DNA from: Gottfriedia endophytica
Lineage (GTDB): Bacteria > Bacillota > Bacilli > Bacillales > Bacillaceae_G
Direction of reading: 5' to 3'
NCBI RefSeq assembly: GCF_017814275.1
Contig: NZ_JAGIYQ010000009.1
Span: 1 to 64,000, forward strand
Length of the DNA stretch: 64,000 nucleotides
Shown here: positions 53,978-63,163 of the stretch, in pieces
Layout: each line of letters opens with the position of its first letter
Numbering within the stretch: position 1 is the stretch's first letter
Notes under the pieces: generated by a model
Seen by the model: the letters and a program-made list of their open reading frames with translations, nothing else
Told to the model about the DNA's origin: nothing
Databases searched by the model: none
Program-made: the position numbers and the translations under genes

Positions 53978-55063
53978 TTATTCCACCTTCTCTCCAACAT
54001 TGACATTGCTGTTTAAAATTTCTTTTTTATACTTCCTTGATGTTGTAAGTTTATTAATAACTTTACGTATTAATAGACTAGTAGCCGAGAAATAAATAAT
54101 AATCGCAATGATAACATCAGAAATTTCTGGCGGAATACTTGTCATCGCACTCATAAAACCTTTTCCTGTGGATAACATTCCAAAGAAAATCGCTGAAAAG
54201 AAAACACCTATTGGCGTATTCATACCTAATAAAGCAACTGCAATTCCATCAAATCCTTGTGTTGGTAATACACCAATTTGAATCAAGGAAGAATTTCCTG
54301 CATATTGAACAACTCCGGCAAGACCAGCAAGGCCGCCTGATATCATCATTGATAAAATAACATTTCGATTTACAGAAATACCTGCATATTCCGCTGCACT
54401 ACGATTATGTCCTACTGCTTTTAATTCATATCCTAATACAGTTCTTTTAATAATAAACGAAATGACAATTACCATTATTATTGCTATCACTATACCAAAA
54501 TTGATAAATGATCCAGAAAATAAATCAGATAAAAAAGGAATTTTCAATGTTGCAGAATCTGCTAACATACGAGACTCTGTTTCTGTATCTCCTTTAAAAT
54601 GGTTTTTAACTAAGTAGTATACCATCCAATAAGCAATCCAGTTCATCATGATCGTAGAAACAACCTCATGAACATTGAACTTTGCTTTTAATAAGCCAGG
54701 AATAAATGCCCAAATTGCACCAGCAACCATAGCAACAACTACCATAAACGGTACTAATAATAATGAAGGAAGGTGTACTGTTAAGCCGATAGCTAATGCA
54801 CAAAAACCACCTATTAGCATTTGTCCTGCTGCACCAATATTAAATAAGCCTGTTCTAAAAGCGAATGCAACAGAAAGTCCTGTAAGAATTAATGGTGTAG
54901 CTGTGGCTAATGTATTCCCTATTCTTTCAGTATCTTTTAGTCCACCTTGAAATAAGTAAGTAAATCCTTCTACTGGATCATTCCCAGTAGCCATAATCAG
55001 TATTGCTCCAGCAATTAATCCTAATAAAACGGCAATTAAAGAAATTATTCCTCCCTTTTTCAT
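53978..55063 (-). CDS. nupP: nucleoside ABC importer permease (NupP-type)
   Basis: This 361-residue integral membrane permease is the longer partner of the pair. The N-terminal helix (GGIISLIAVLLGLIAGAILI) precedes TGLSVAFAFRTGLFNIGAAGQ, the family hallmark. The cytoplasmic coupling region ELKAVGHNRSAAEYAGIS contacts the ATPase. A basic tail ends the protein. The ATG overlaps the stop of the ATPase gene by four bases. Order and overlaps match the yufO-yufP-yufQ arrangement. Confidence 0.9.
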   Translation of the reverse strand: MKKGGIISLIAVLLGLIAGAILIMATGNDPVEGFTYLFQGGLKDTERIGNTLATATPLILTGLSVAFAFRTGLFNIGAAGQMLIGGFCALAIGLTVHLPSLLLVPFMVVVAMVAGAIWAFIPGLLKAKFNVHEVVSTIMMNWIAYWMVYYLVKNHFKGDTETESRMLADSATLKIPFLSDLFSGSFINFGIVIAIIMVIVISFIIKRTVLGYELKAVGHNRSAAEYAGISVNRNVILSMMISGGLAGLAGVVQYAGNSSLIQIGVLPTQGFDGIAVALLGMNTPIGVFFSAIFFGMLSTGKGFMSAMTSIPPEISDVIIAIIIYFSATSLLIRKVINKLTTSRKYKKEILNSNVNVGEKVE

Positions 55064-56583
55064 GCCCCTTCACCTCTCTTTATACCTGCCATCATTAAAC
55101 CTAGTTCATCTTCATTCGTGTCTTTTGCATTTACAATGTCAATAATCTCACCAGCATTTACAATTGCAATTCGGTCAGAAAGGTTTAATACTTCATCAAG
55201 CTCTAATGAAATAAGTAAAACGGCTTTTCCACTATCTCTTTGTTCAACTAGTCTCTTATGAATGTATTCGATTGATCCTACATCTAAACCACGTGTAGGC
55301 TGACAAGCAATTAATAATTCCGGGTTGTTTTCAATCTCACGTCCAATGATTGCTTTTTGCTGATTTCCACCGGACATTGATTCTACAACTGTTTTAGCTC
55401 CTTCACCCGAACGGACATCAAATTCTTCAATAATCTTTTTAGCGTGCTTTGCAATCGCATCTTTATCTAATAAACCAAATTTTGAAAATGGTTTTTGATT
55501 ATAAACTTCTAAAACACAATTTTCTTCAATTGTGTACTCTAAGACTAATCCTCTTTTTTGTCTGTCCTCAGGAATATGTGCAATACCACTTCTAATTCGG
55601 TCACGAATACTATGTTTACAAATGTCCATTCCTTTTAATAAGATACTGCCTTCTTCAATACTTCTAAGTCCAGTAATTGCCTCAACAAGTTCGGATTGTC
55701 CGTTACCTTCTACCCCTGCAATACCGACGATTTCACCAGCACGAACTTGTAGAGAAGCATTTTTTAATCCTAAAACTTTTTTATTGTTTTTAACACTTAA
55801 ATTGCTAACTTCAAGTACCACTTCACCAGGATTACTTTCGGTTTTTTCAACTTTAAAGTTAACTTGGCGACCTACCATCATTGACGCCATCTCTGCTTCT
55901 GAAGTATTCTTTACGTCGACTGTGCCAATGTATTTACCGCGACGAATAACTGTACAACGATCTGCAACAGCTTTAATTTCTTTTAATTTATGGGTAATGA
56001 TGATAATTGATTTACCTTCATTAATTAAATTCTTAATAATTTTCATTAATTCTTGAATTTCTTGAGGTGTTAGAACAGCTGTTGGCTCATCTAGAATCAC
56101 TACTTCTGCATTACGATATAGGGTTTTCAGAATCTCTACCCTTTGTTGCATACCAACAGAAATATCTTCAATTTTTGCATATGGATCTACGTTTAATCCA
56201 TATGTTTTTGATAACTCTTCAATTTTCTTAGCCGCAGATTTCACATCAACAACGAAACCTTTTTTTGGTTCTAATCCCAAAATAATATTTTCAGTTACTG
56301 TGAAATTAGAAACTAATTTAAAATGTTGATGTACCATCCCAATCCCTAACGAGTTGGCAACATTTGGATTTCCTATTGTAACTTCATTACCTCGTACTTT
56401 TATTGAACCTTTTTCAGGTGTATACATACCAAATAGGACTGACATTAAGGTTGATTTTCCTGCTCCATTTTCCCCTAATAAAGCATGAACTTCACCTTTT
56501 TTTAAGCGTAGTGTAATATCGTCATTCGCAATTATGCCTGGAAACTCTTTTGTAATATTTAACATTTCCACTACATATTCCAT
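55060..56583 (-). CDS. nupO: nucleoside ABC importer ATP-binding protein (NupO-type, tandem ABC)
   Basis: This 507-residue ATPase has two ABC domains in one chain, like sugar and nucleoside importers. The first domain has Walker A LGENGAGKST (37-46), ISVGMQQRVEI as signature and LDEPTAVLT as Walker B. The second has GVEGNGQSELVEAITG (a deviant Walker A), SGGNQQKAIIGREI and a Walker B-like ACQPTRGLDVG. It energises the two permeases encoded downstream. It follows nupN by 250 nt containing two hairpins, so its level may be set below that of the binding protein. Confidence 0.92.
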   Translation of the reverse strand: MEYVVEMLNITKEFPGIIANDDITLRLKKGEVHALLGENGAGKSTLMSVLFGMYTPEKGSIKVRGNEVTIGNPNVANSLGIGMVHQHFKLVSNFTVTENIILGLEPKKGFVVDVKSAAKKIEELSKTYGLNVDPYAKIEDISVGMQQRVEILKTLYRNAEVVILDEPTAVLTPQEIQELMKIIKNLINEGKSIIIITHKLKEIKAVADRCTVIRRGKYIGTVDVKNTSEAEMASMMVGRQVNFKVEKTESNPGEVVLEVSNLSVKNNKKVLGLKNASLQVRAGEIVGIAGVEGNGQSELVEAITGLRSIEEGSILLKGMDICKHSIRDRIRSGIAHIPEDRQKRGLVLEYTIEENCVLEVYNQKPFSKFGLLDKDAIAKHAKKIIEEFDVRSGEGAKTVVESMSGGNQQKAIIGREIENNPELLIACQPTRGLDVGSIEYIHKRLVEQRDSGKAVLLISLELDEVLNLSDRIAIVNAGEIIDIVNAKDTNEDELGLMMAGIKRGEGA

Positions 56584-56708
56584 AATTTTCCCCCTTATAT
56601 GACTAAATCAAAAATTTCTCCTCTATCGTTTTAATTGATTTAGATTTTTTCAGCTTGATAAAATATTAATTTCTAGGGATGGGTTTAAAACAACCGCTAT
56701 TCATGCCC

Positions 56709-56803
56709 TAATCATCAATAAACTCGTAAAAAAGAGCTTATGGTTGATTAATGCATGAAGATAAAAAGATAATGTGAAGAAGCATAAAATAATATGCTTC
56801 TTC
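56709..56803 (-). promoter_or_regulatory. two tandem hairpins between nupN and nupO
   Basis: On the minus strand GAAGAAGCATA and TATGCTTCTTC (56803-56776) form a perfect 11-bp stem followed by a weak T-run. Further on, AATCAACCATAAGCTC and GAGTTTATTGATGATT (56749-56709) form an imperfect stem. They may be a leaky terminator or a 3' stabiliser of the abundant binding-protein mRNA. Confidence 0.6.
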
Positions 56804-56833
56804 AGAAATAAGTACATTTTATAAGGATAAAGA

Positions 56834-57949
56834 TTACTTAATTAAATTTCCTCTTACGTTGCTAACTTTGATTTCACCTGATTTAATTTTGTTGAAAACA
56901 TCATCAATTTTGCTAGTGATATCACTATCTAAGTTTGGATTTTCTTTAGGAAGACCAACACCGTCATTTTTAGCATCATAAATTAAAGTTTGTCCACCTG
57001 GGAATTTTCCATCTTTCTCATCTTTAATCATATCAGCAGCTGATTTTGCCACACCTTTTGTAGCAGAAGTTAAGATCGTTGATTTGTTGCCATCATATTT
57101 TCCTTCGTCATATTGGTCAACGTCAACACCAATAATCCATGCTTCTTTACCAGCTTTTGCACGTGCTTTTGATTCGTTAATTGCTCCAACACCAACACCG
57201 CCAGCAGCACAGAAAATTGCTCTTACACCATGGTCGTACATTGAAGCCGCAATTTGTTGACCAGCTGCAACATCCTTAAATGTACCTTGATATATTACAT
57301 TTTCTTTTTTAATTGAAATTTTAGTTCCGTAGTTATCATTTGCATATTTTACACCTTGTTGGAATCCCCAGTTGTATTTTTGAACTGGTGGAATTTCCAT
57401 TCCTCCAATAAATCCAACATCACCTGTTTTTAATTTCAATGCTGTCGCAACACCTGCTAAGTAACCAGCTTCTTGCTCTGCATAGAAAATTGATACAGTA
57501 TTCTTTTTCACATTAGGTGTAAAGTCCTTATCATCCTTATGAGGAGCTCCATCAATAATTACAAACTTATCATTTGGGTATTTATCTTGCGCTTTATAAA
57601 TAGCAGTTTCAAATTTAAATCCAGGTGTAACAATAAATTTATAATCAGCATCGTTTAAGTTACCGATTTCTGATAAATATTCAGCCTCAGATTCCCCACT
57701 TGGCTTTAAGTATTTAGTATCTGTATTTGCATCCCATTTTAATTCTTTTGCAGCTGCTTGGATTCCTTCCCAAGTACCTTGGTTAAATGATTTATCATCA
57801 ATTGTTCCAGAATCTGTTACCATCCCTACTTTAAATCCTGCTTTTGAATTTGAATCACTTTTGTTTCCAGAATCTTTACCACATGCACCTAAAATAGTAC
57901 CTGCAGCAAGAGCCATAGATAACACTAACCCCGCTTTTTTCATCTTCAT
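56834..57949 (-). CDS. nupN: BMP family nucleoside-binding lipoprotein (NupN-type)
   Basis: This 371-residue substrate-binding lipoprotein has a signal peptide with the lipobox LGAC (Cys23), so it is anchored to the outer face of the membrane. The Med/BMP domain is clear: GMVTDSGTIDDKSFNQGTWEG near residue 44, YIGQEAG-like EQEAGYLAGVATALK near 158, GFIGGMEIPPVQKYNWGFQQG near 180, and IGVDVDQYDEGKYDG near 274. The family binds purine nucleosides. The gene follows the GntR gene ymfC and the guanine-class riboswitch, which fits purine nucleoside uptake. The ATG follows GGGGGAAAAGCTCAA. Confidence 0.92.
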   Translation of the reverse strand: MKMKKAGLVLSMALAAGTILGACGKDSGNKSDSNSKAGFKVGMVTDSGTIDDKSFNQGTWEGIQAAAKELKWDANTDTKYLKPSGESEAEYLSEIGNLNDADYKFIVTPGFKFETAIYKAQDKYPNDKFVIIDGAPHKDDKDFTPNVKKNTVSIFYAEQEAGYLAGVATALKLKTGDVGFIGGMEIPPVQKYNWGFQQGVKYANDNYGTKISIKKENVIYQGTFKDVAAGQQIAASMYDHGVRAIFCAAGGVGVGAINESKARAKAGKEAWIIGVDVDQYDEGKYDGNKSTILTSATKGVAKSAADMIKDEKDGKFPGGQTLIYDAKNDGVGLPKENPNLDSDITSKIDDVFNKIKSGEIKVSNVRGNLIK

Positions 57950-58091
57950 TTGAGCTTTTCCCCCTGTTTTTTTATTTACTTTGTTACTAGTTTGGTATAT
58001 AATCGCTTTTTAACGATCCACCTCCCTAATAGGAATTTTTTCAAAATAATTCAATAAACTAATAATTCACTAATTAGAATGCGCTTACAAA

Positions 58092-58817
58092 CTAAAAGCG
58101 CTTTCTAAACACATTAAAGCTAAACTGGTCAGATCGAAAATAATTAAATGAATGCATTAACGGTCGATCAAGTTCATCATAATGTAATTGTTCAATTAAC
58201 AGTAATGCTACTTCAGGTTCACATTGTAGTAATGGAGAAACTTTATCATGGTAACCAATTGGTTCGATTCTTGCATTTGAATACATGATATTTCTTCCAG
58301 TTTCATTTTTTATGTAATTGAAAAACGATACATCTTCAAAAGAAGGTACTTGCTTAAAATAAGTTGAAGGCATTTTATCAACACAATATACAACAGGCTC
58401 ACCGTTGGCAGTTCGAATTCGTTCAATTACATAGATTTTGTCATTTTCAGTAATTGAGAAATTTTCTAAATCCTCTTTTGAAGGTGACTGTACCTTTGAA
58501 GAAAGAAAAATTGTTCCTGGAGACTTTCCAGCTTCTTCAATCATTTCTGATACACTACTAAGTTGTTCAATCCCTGTCCGAAATACAGGTTTAGGCTTTA
58601 TAAACGTACCTACACCATGCTTTCTAACTAATACACTCTCTTCTTCTAGTACTCTTAGAGCCTCTCGTAATGTAGCCCTACTTACCCCAAAAATCTTAGA
58701 TAACTCATACTCTGATGGAAGTTTATGATGCGGTAAATATATTCCGTTTTCTATATCTTGTTTAATTCGTTCCATCACCTGGAGATAGAGTAATCTTGAA
58801 TCAGTTTTTATCTTCAC
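58092..58817 (-). CDS. ymfC: GntR/HutC family regulator (YmfC-like)
   Basis: This 241-residue repressor has an N-terminal winged helix (residues 8-75: VMERIKQDIENGIYLPHHKLPSEYELSKIFGVSRATLREALRVL) and a C-terminal UTRA ligand-binding domain. The start is a GTG at 58817, 6 nt after GGGGGA. Its synteny next to spoIIIE identifies it with B. subtilis YmfC. Upstream lies a leader with a promoter, a guanine-class riboswitch and a terminator; downstream, in the same direction, is nupN. It may therefore be a local regulator of nucleoside uptake. A short palindrome in its leader (58846-58856) may be its operator. Confidence 0.9.
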   Translation of the reverse strand: MKIKTDSRLLYLQVMERIKQDIENGIYLPHHKLPSEYELSKIFGVSRATLREALRVLEEESVLVRKHGVGTFIKPKPVFRTGIEQLSSVSEMIEEAGKSPGTIFLSSKVQSPSKEDLENFSITENDKIYVIERIRTANGEPVVYCVDKMPSTYFKQVPSFEDVSFFNYIKNETGRNIMYSNARIEPIGYHDKVSPLLQCEPEVALLLIEQLHYDELDRPLMHSFNYFRSDQFSFNVFRKRF

Positions 58818-58845
58818 GGTGTATCCCCCAAACTACAGATTTCAG

Positions 58846-58856
58846 ACAACTGTTGT
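58846..58856 (-). promoter_or_regulatory. candidate operator in the ymfC leader
   Basis: ACAAC-N-GTTGT is a short palindrome flanked by TGTCTAA and TGTCTGA, 29 nt before the ymfC GTG. Autoregulation by the GntR protein is a guess. Confidence 0.3.
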
Positions 58857-58983
58857 TAGACATCAGTCGTATAATCCATCTTTACTATACTTTGTTTTAA
58901 TCTACTTTTCAATCAATTTTAATGTAATTCTAGTCTTTTTAATCAAACATTAGCAAAAAAAGCATTTTTCACAATATTTGTGC

Positions 58984-59040
58984 AAAAAAAATTCTTCTAA
59001 TCGCCTTATTCACTATGTGAAAAAGCCAGATTAGAAGAAT
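58984..59040 (-). terminator. riboswitch expression platform: terminator hairpin
   Basis: On the minus strand ATTCTTCTAATC (59040-59029) pairs perfectly with GATTAGAAGAAT (59002-58991), with further pairing inside (GGCTTTTTCAC / GTGAATAAGGC), followed by eight T. It lies 48 nt after the aptamer and ahead of ymfC, as expected for transcriptional OFF control. Confidence 0.88.
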
Positions 59041-59087
59041 AGTTGTTTACAATTTATGTATGCATCCATTTCTTTACCAATGCTTTT

Positions 59088-59157
59088 TCCCCATAGTATA
59101 GCAATTAAGGTTGCCATGTAGAGACTTTTGACCCATATCGTCAAAATTATATGAGGA
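59088..59157 (-). promoter_or_regulatory. purine riboswitch aptamer, guanine class
   Basis: Minus-strand RNA shows all conserved parts. P1 is TCCTCAT with ATGGGGA (one G-U). J1/2 is ATAAT. P2 is TTTGAC/GTCAAA with the loop GATATGG. J2/3 is AGTCTCTAC. P3 is ATGGCA/TGCTAT with the loop ACCTTAAT. J3/1 is ACTATG. The base that decides specificity is C (ACTATG, not ATTATG), indicating guanine/hypoxanthine rather than adenine. The L2 and L3 loops have the sequences that form the known loop-loop pairs. Confidence 0.92.
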
Positions 59158-59177
59158 GTATTTGTATATCTGAAGTC

Positions 59178-59207
59178 ATAATATCATTCAATTCCAAAAG
59201 TTGTCAA
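59178..59207 (-). promoter_or_regulatory. sigma-A promoter of the riboswitch-ymfC-nup transcript
   Basis: TTGACA (59207-59202) and TATTAT (59183-59178) on the minus strand have an 18-nt spacer and place the start about 14 nt ahead of the aptamer. Confidence 0.8.
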
Positions 59208-59312
59208 CATTATTCGACATTTTATAAAAAGATTGCATATTCTTAATAGGTCATTAAAGTCTATTATAATATTTGGAAAGCCTCTTCCTTTCAAAAGAAG
59301 ACAATAATTAAA

Positions 59313-59505
59313 AAGGCTGACTTCTTATACTTTGTTGCTATTTGATAATGTGGTAAGTTGATTTACAGTTCAGGTTGCTCGCTTTCCGTGGGGCGGGCGG
59401 TGAGCCTCCTCGTCGCTATCGCTCCTGCGGGGTCTCACCTGTCCCGCTGGTCCCACAGGAGTCTCGCACCTTCCGTTCCAATCAACTTTATAATCAACAT
59501 TTTCC
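59313..59505 (-). repeat. A element, copy A11 (GGTGAG/CTCACC type)
   Basis: AAGGCTGACTTCTTATAC and TTTGTTGCTATTTG begin the left arm. The core GGGGCGGGCGGTGAGCC faces GGTCTCACCTGTCCCGC. The right arm is partly lost after TTCCAATCAAC. It sits between the spoIIIE terminator and the riboswitch promoter. Confidence 0.85.
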
Positions 59506-59549
59506 AAATATAAAAACTTTTAACAATATACTTAGATAAAAGTGACATT

Positions 59550-59596
59550 AAAAAAGCTTCAAGTAAATTATCAAATAATTACTTGAAGCTTTTTTA
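59550..59596 (-). terminator. terminator of spoIIIE
   Basis: AAAAAGCTTCAAGTAA and TTACTTGAAGCTTTTT pair, with an inner TTAT/ATAA, ending 10 nt past the stop. Confidence 0.92.
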
Positions 59597-59606
59597 TCCT
59601 ATTCAA

Positions 59607-61979
59607 TTAAGAAGATGCTTGCTCTTCAATTGGTGTAGTTGTAATAAGAACTTCTCTTGGTTTACTTCCTTCATAAGGTCCAACTATTCCATTTGCTTCC
59701 ATTGCATCAATTAGCCTTGCAGCTCGAGTATAACCAATTCTAAATCTTCTTTGTAGCATCGATACAGAAGCAGATTGCATATTTAATATTAATTCAACCG
59801 CTTCCGGATATAGATCATCATCTACACTTTGTTGTTGCTCACTTTCTTCTTTTACCATCATTTCTTCTTGATACTGTGCCTTTTGCTGTGAAACCGTATA
59901 TTCAACTACTCTTTCAACTTCATCATCAGACAAAAATGCACCTTGTACGCGAACTGGTTTAGAAGCACCAATTGGTTGATATAACATATCTCCGCGACCT
60001 AAGAGCTTTTCAGCACCACCTGAATCTAAAATTGTCCTTGAATCAATTTGTGAAGATACACTAAATGCAATCCTTGATGGGATATTCGCTTTAATTATAC
60101 CCGTGATAACATCTACAGATGGTCTTTGGGTTGCAATAATTAAATGGATTCCAGCTGCACGAGCCATTTGGGCTAATCTCGTAATTGAATCTTCAACGTC
60201 AGAAGAAGCAACCATCATTAAGTCTGCTAACTCATCAACTATTACAACAATGAAAGGAAGTAATGGTTGTTTTGCTTCTACCATTTCATTATTTTGTCTA
60301 ACTAATTCATTGTATGATTCAATATTTCTCGTACCAGTATGTGAAAACAGATCATATCTTCTTTCCATCTCACTTACAACTTTACGCAAAGCTTGAGAGG
60401 CCTTTTTAGGATCTGTCACAACAGGTGTAAGTAAATGAGGGATTCCATTGTAAACACTTAACTCAACCATCTTTGGATCAATTAGCATTAATTTTACATC
60501 TGAAGGTTTTGCATTCATTAAAAGACTAACGATGATCCCATTTATACATACACTTTTACCACTTCCGGTAGCTCCTGCAATTAATAGATGTGGCATTTTA
60601 TTTAATTCTGCAAAAACTGCCTCACCAGAAATATCTTTTCCTAATGAAACGGCAAGTGGATTTGTAAGTTTCGGATTTTTTGCCTCAAGTACTTCTCTTA
60701 GGAGTACTGCTGATACGACATTATTCGGTACTTCAATTCCAATAGCTGATTTCCCAGGTATTGGAGCCTCTATTCTAATATCTTTTGCAGCTAGAGCTAA
60801 AGCTAAGTCATCACTCAAATTAACAATTCGACTTACTTTTACTCCTGCATCAGGGTGAACCTCATATTTCGTAACAGCAGGACCATGATGTACTTTCATT
60901 ACTTTTGCTTTTACACCAAAACTTTGGAAAGTTTTCTCAAGAATATCTGCATTTTCTTTTAATTTCGATTCATTCTCTCGTTTTTTTACTCCTTTTGGCA
61001 TCATTAATATGTCCAATGAAGGTAACTCATAAGATGATTCTTCATTTTCATCAACAGATAACTCAATAGATTGTTCATCATTTAAATCTTGCTCACTACC
61101 GATTTCTAAAGTATTTCTAACTTCTTGGATTGCTTTTTCTGTTTGATTCTCAGCTTGATTCACTGGTTGAAAACTAGGTGCATATGAAATTTGTAACTCC
61201 GGTTGATTATTTTCTTCTTGTTCAACTTCAAAGGAATTTGAATTTATTGCAATTTCATCCCTATTATTTTCTTCCTCTATCTGTTTATTAGCTCTAGTAG
61301 ATCTTTTTTGCTTAACTGATGCTCTAGTACCTACTGGTTCACTCTTTTTCGTAAAGAATTTTTTAATATCCAATCCTACTGTTTTCCAAAAATCCACAAT
61401 TTTAGGTTGAATGGAATTAAAAAGATAACTTCCAAGAGGTTTTCCTGTAATAAACAATATACCTGCAGCAATCATAATAATACCAAAGATAATTGTTCCA
61501 GTACGGTCGAATAAAAAATAGAAGACAGCGAACAGAATTGCTCCAATCATTCCCCCACCTAAATCAACGGTATTGGCTTGTCCTTTGGCTTCTATCATAA
61601 ACAAGTCATATGTATTTTTTATAACAGATGGATCCTTAAATTGACCATTTTTTGTCAGTAAATCAAAAAGTGTTACATGGCTAAACATCAAAATGCTTAA
61701 AAATATTAATGAACCTCCAATTGTAATTGAGGAGATAAATGGCGGTTTTTTACGATAAATTATACTATATCCGGATAACCCGATAATAAATAAAAAACTT
61801 AGCATATACCATTCGCCGAAGAAGAAGCGAAGGAAAAGAACAAATAGTTTTCCTACAAAACCTAATTTTAAAATTGTGATAAGTGATAAAGCTATGAATA
61901 ATAATCCACTAATTTCATACCAAATGGATCCATTCGATATGTTTTTAGTTTTAGCCTTTTGTTGTTTTTGTTTTGCCAT
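59607..61979 (-). CDS. spoIIIE: DNA translocase SpoIIIE/FtsK
   Basis: This 790-residue septal DNA pump moves the chromosome into the forespore. Four membrane helices (about 22-180) are followed by a charged, Gln/Glu/Asn-rich linker (about 200-320). The motor has [13 protein letters not shown] (Walker A, about 455-468) and [11 protein letters not shown] (Walker B). The C-terminal gamma winged helix ([23 protein letters not shown]) reads orientation sequences. Length and position between ymfC and ylzJ-tepA identify it as SpoIIIE rather than the second Bacillus translocase SftA. The ATG follows AGGAGGTGAAAAG. Confidence 0.95.
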   Translation of the reverse strand: MAKQKQQKAKTKNISNGSIWYEISGLLFIALSLITILKLGFVGKLFVLFLRFFFGEWYMLSFLFIIGLSGYSIIYRKKPPFISSITIGGSLIFLSILMFSHVTLFDLLTKNGQFKDPSVIKNTYDLFMIEAKGQANTVDLGGGMIGAILFAVFYFLFDRTGTIIFGIIMIAAGILFITGKPLGSYLFNSIQPKIVDFWKTVGLDIKKFFTKKSEPVGTRASVKQKRSTRANKQIEEENNRDEIAINSNSFEVEQEENNQPELQISYAPSFQPVNQAENQTEKAIQEVRNTLEIGSEQDLNDEQSIELSVDENEESSYELPSLDILMMPKGVKKRENESKLKENADILEKTFQSFGVKAKVMKVHHGPAVTKYEVHPDAGVKVSRIVNLSDDLALALAAKDIRIEAPIPGKSAIGIEVPNNVVSAVLLREVLEAKNPKLTNPLAVSLGKDISGEAVFAELNKMPHLLIAGATGSGKSVCINGIIVSLLMNAKPSDVKLMLIDPKMVELSVYNGIPHLLTPVVTDPKKASQALRKVVSEMERRYDLFSHTGTRNIESYNELVRQNNEMVEAKQPLLPFIVVIVDELADLMMVASSDVEDSITRLAQMARAAGIHLIIATQRPSVDVITGIIKANIPSRIAFSVSSQIDSRTILDSGGAEKLLGRGDMLYQPIGASKPVRVQGAFLSDDEVERVVEYTVSQQKAQYQEEMMVKEESEQQQSVDDDLYPEAVELILNMQSASVSMLQRRFRIGYTRAARLIDAMEANGIVGPYEGSKPREVLITTTPIEEQASS

Positions 61980-62011
61980 CTTTTCACCTCCTAGTACGAT
62001 TTTATACAGTT

Positions 62012-62039
62012 AAAGAAAGCAGCCTTAGTGGCTGCTTTC
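62012..62039. terminator. hairpin between ylzJ and spoIIIE
   Basis: GAAAGCAGCC and GGCTGCTTTC pair perfectly over 10 bp around TTAGT. On the minus strand TTTCTTTAAC follows, a weak T-run, so termination may be partial. Confidence 0.65.
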
Positions 62040-62102
62040 CATTTTTACATAATTATACCATATAAGAACATATGTTTACCATGTATTCTAACTTAATTAA
62101 GC

Positions 62103-62321
62103 TTATGAAGTTACATAAATTTTTTGACCTGGTTGGTATTGCATAAAATGTTGTGGGTCTGTACTCATAACTCTGGAAATTTCATATGATGTACCATCAA
62201 CACTTTGAACAAGCATTGGCACTCCATTATATTCTAAATATTTTTGCTGAGTAAATATTTGCTGATCAATCGGATAAATTGTTTCTTGAGGCATTATTGT
62301 ATAGAGAATCATATTTTTCAT
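62103..62321 (-). CDS. ylzJ: YlzJ-like protein
   Basis: This 72-residue protein of the YlzJ-like family is found between tepA and spoIIIE in Bacilli. It starts MILYTIMPQETIYP (after three residues) and ends QYQPGQKIYVTS, both typical. It looks like a small all-beta protein with no membrane segment. The ATG overlaps the last base of the tepA stop, so the two are co-translated. The function is unknown. Confidence 0.85.
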   Translation of the reverse strand: MKNMILYTIMPQETIYPIDQQIFTQQKYLEYNGVPMLVQSVDGTSYEISRVMSTDPQHFMQYQPGQKIYVTS

Positions 62322-63067
62322 TACTCCCCATTTTTTGTTTGTTCTTGTCTTTGGTCAATAAACTGTTGTAATTTTGCAAGAGCTTGACCAATTCCTCCAA
62401 CCTCATCAATAATTCCATATTTAACAGCATCTAATCCTACAACATTCGTACCAATGTCTCGAGTTAAGTTTCCTTTTGTAAACATTAGCTCTTTAAAGCG
62501 TTCATCTGTTATTTTTGAATGCTTCGTTACAAACTTTGTAACTCTTTCTTGCATTTTATCTAGATATTCAAAAGTTTGCGGGACACCAATAACAAGGCCT
62601 GTTAATCTTATTGGATGAATTGTCATTGTAGCAGTTTCGGCAATATATGAATAGTTTGTACTAACCGCTATTGGCACACCAATACTATGTCCGCCACCTA
62701 ATACAAGTGACACAGTAGGTTTTGACAATGTTGCAATCATTTCTGAAATTGCTAATCCGGCCTCTACATCTCCACCAACTGTATTTAATATGATTAACAA
62801 GCCTTCTATTTTTGGATTTTGTTCAATCGCTACAAGCTGTGGTATTAAATGTTCATACTTTGTTGTTTTATTTTGTGGTGGTAATGCAACATGCCCTTCA
62901 ATTTGACCCACAATCGTTAAACAATGAATTTTTGATTCACTTAAAGATGGAACATTCGTTTGCCCTAGCTGCTGGATTTTTTCTACAAGGCTAGATTCTT
63001 TTGAATCTGGTTGATTATTTGGCACTTCCTCATCTGAGGTTGGTTGATTATTAATTGAATTTGACAC
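62321..63067 (-). CDS. tepA: translocation-enhancing protein TepA (ClpP-like)
   Basis: TepA (248 aa) is a ClpP/crotonase-fold serine peptidase involved in protein export and spore development in B. subtilis. The start is the GTG at 63067, six bases after GGGGGA; upstream ATGs in frame lack ribosome sites and would add an unconserved stretch. The first 50 residues are disordered. Then come [33 protein letters not shown], and [15 protein letters not shown], where the catalytic Ser is expected. [13 protein letters not shown] follows with His. Length agrees with B. subtilis TepA. Confidence 0.92.
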   Translation of the reverse strand: MSNSINNQPTSDEEVPNNQPDSKESSLVEKIQQLGQTNVPSLSESKIHCLTIVGQIEGHVALPPQNKTTKYEHLIPQLVAIEQNPKIEGLLIILNTVGGDVEAGLAISEMIATLSKPTVSLVLGGGHSIGVPIAVSTNYSYIAETATMTIHPIRLTGLVIGVPQTFEYLDKMQERVTKFVTKHSKITDERFKELMFTKGNLTRDIGTNVVGLDAVKYGIIDEVGGIGQALAKLQQFIDQRQEQTKNGE

Positions 63068-63163
63068 GGTACTTCCCCCAATCTTATTCATACAATTTAG
63101 TATGTAAAAAAGAAGGAAATTCATGCATTCATGTTCCAATTTTACTCAAAAAACCTAAACTAG

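Noticed and set aside
58020-58055. CodY box upstream of nupN
   Set aside because: GAATTTTTTCAAAATAATTC resembles AATTTTCWGAAAATT only loosely, with several mismatches in an AT-rich region.
59044-59087. Antiterminator strand of the riboswitch
   Set aside because: The terminator and P1 are clear, but I could not find a convincing alternative pairing by eye, so none is annotated.
17948-59505. CRISPR array
   Set aside because: The repeats are kilobases apart, long, palindromic and without regular spacers, and no cas gene is present.
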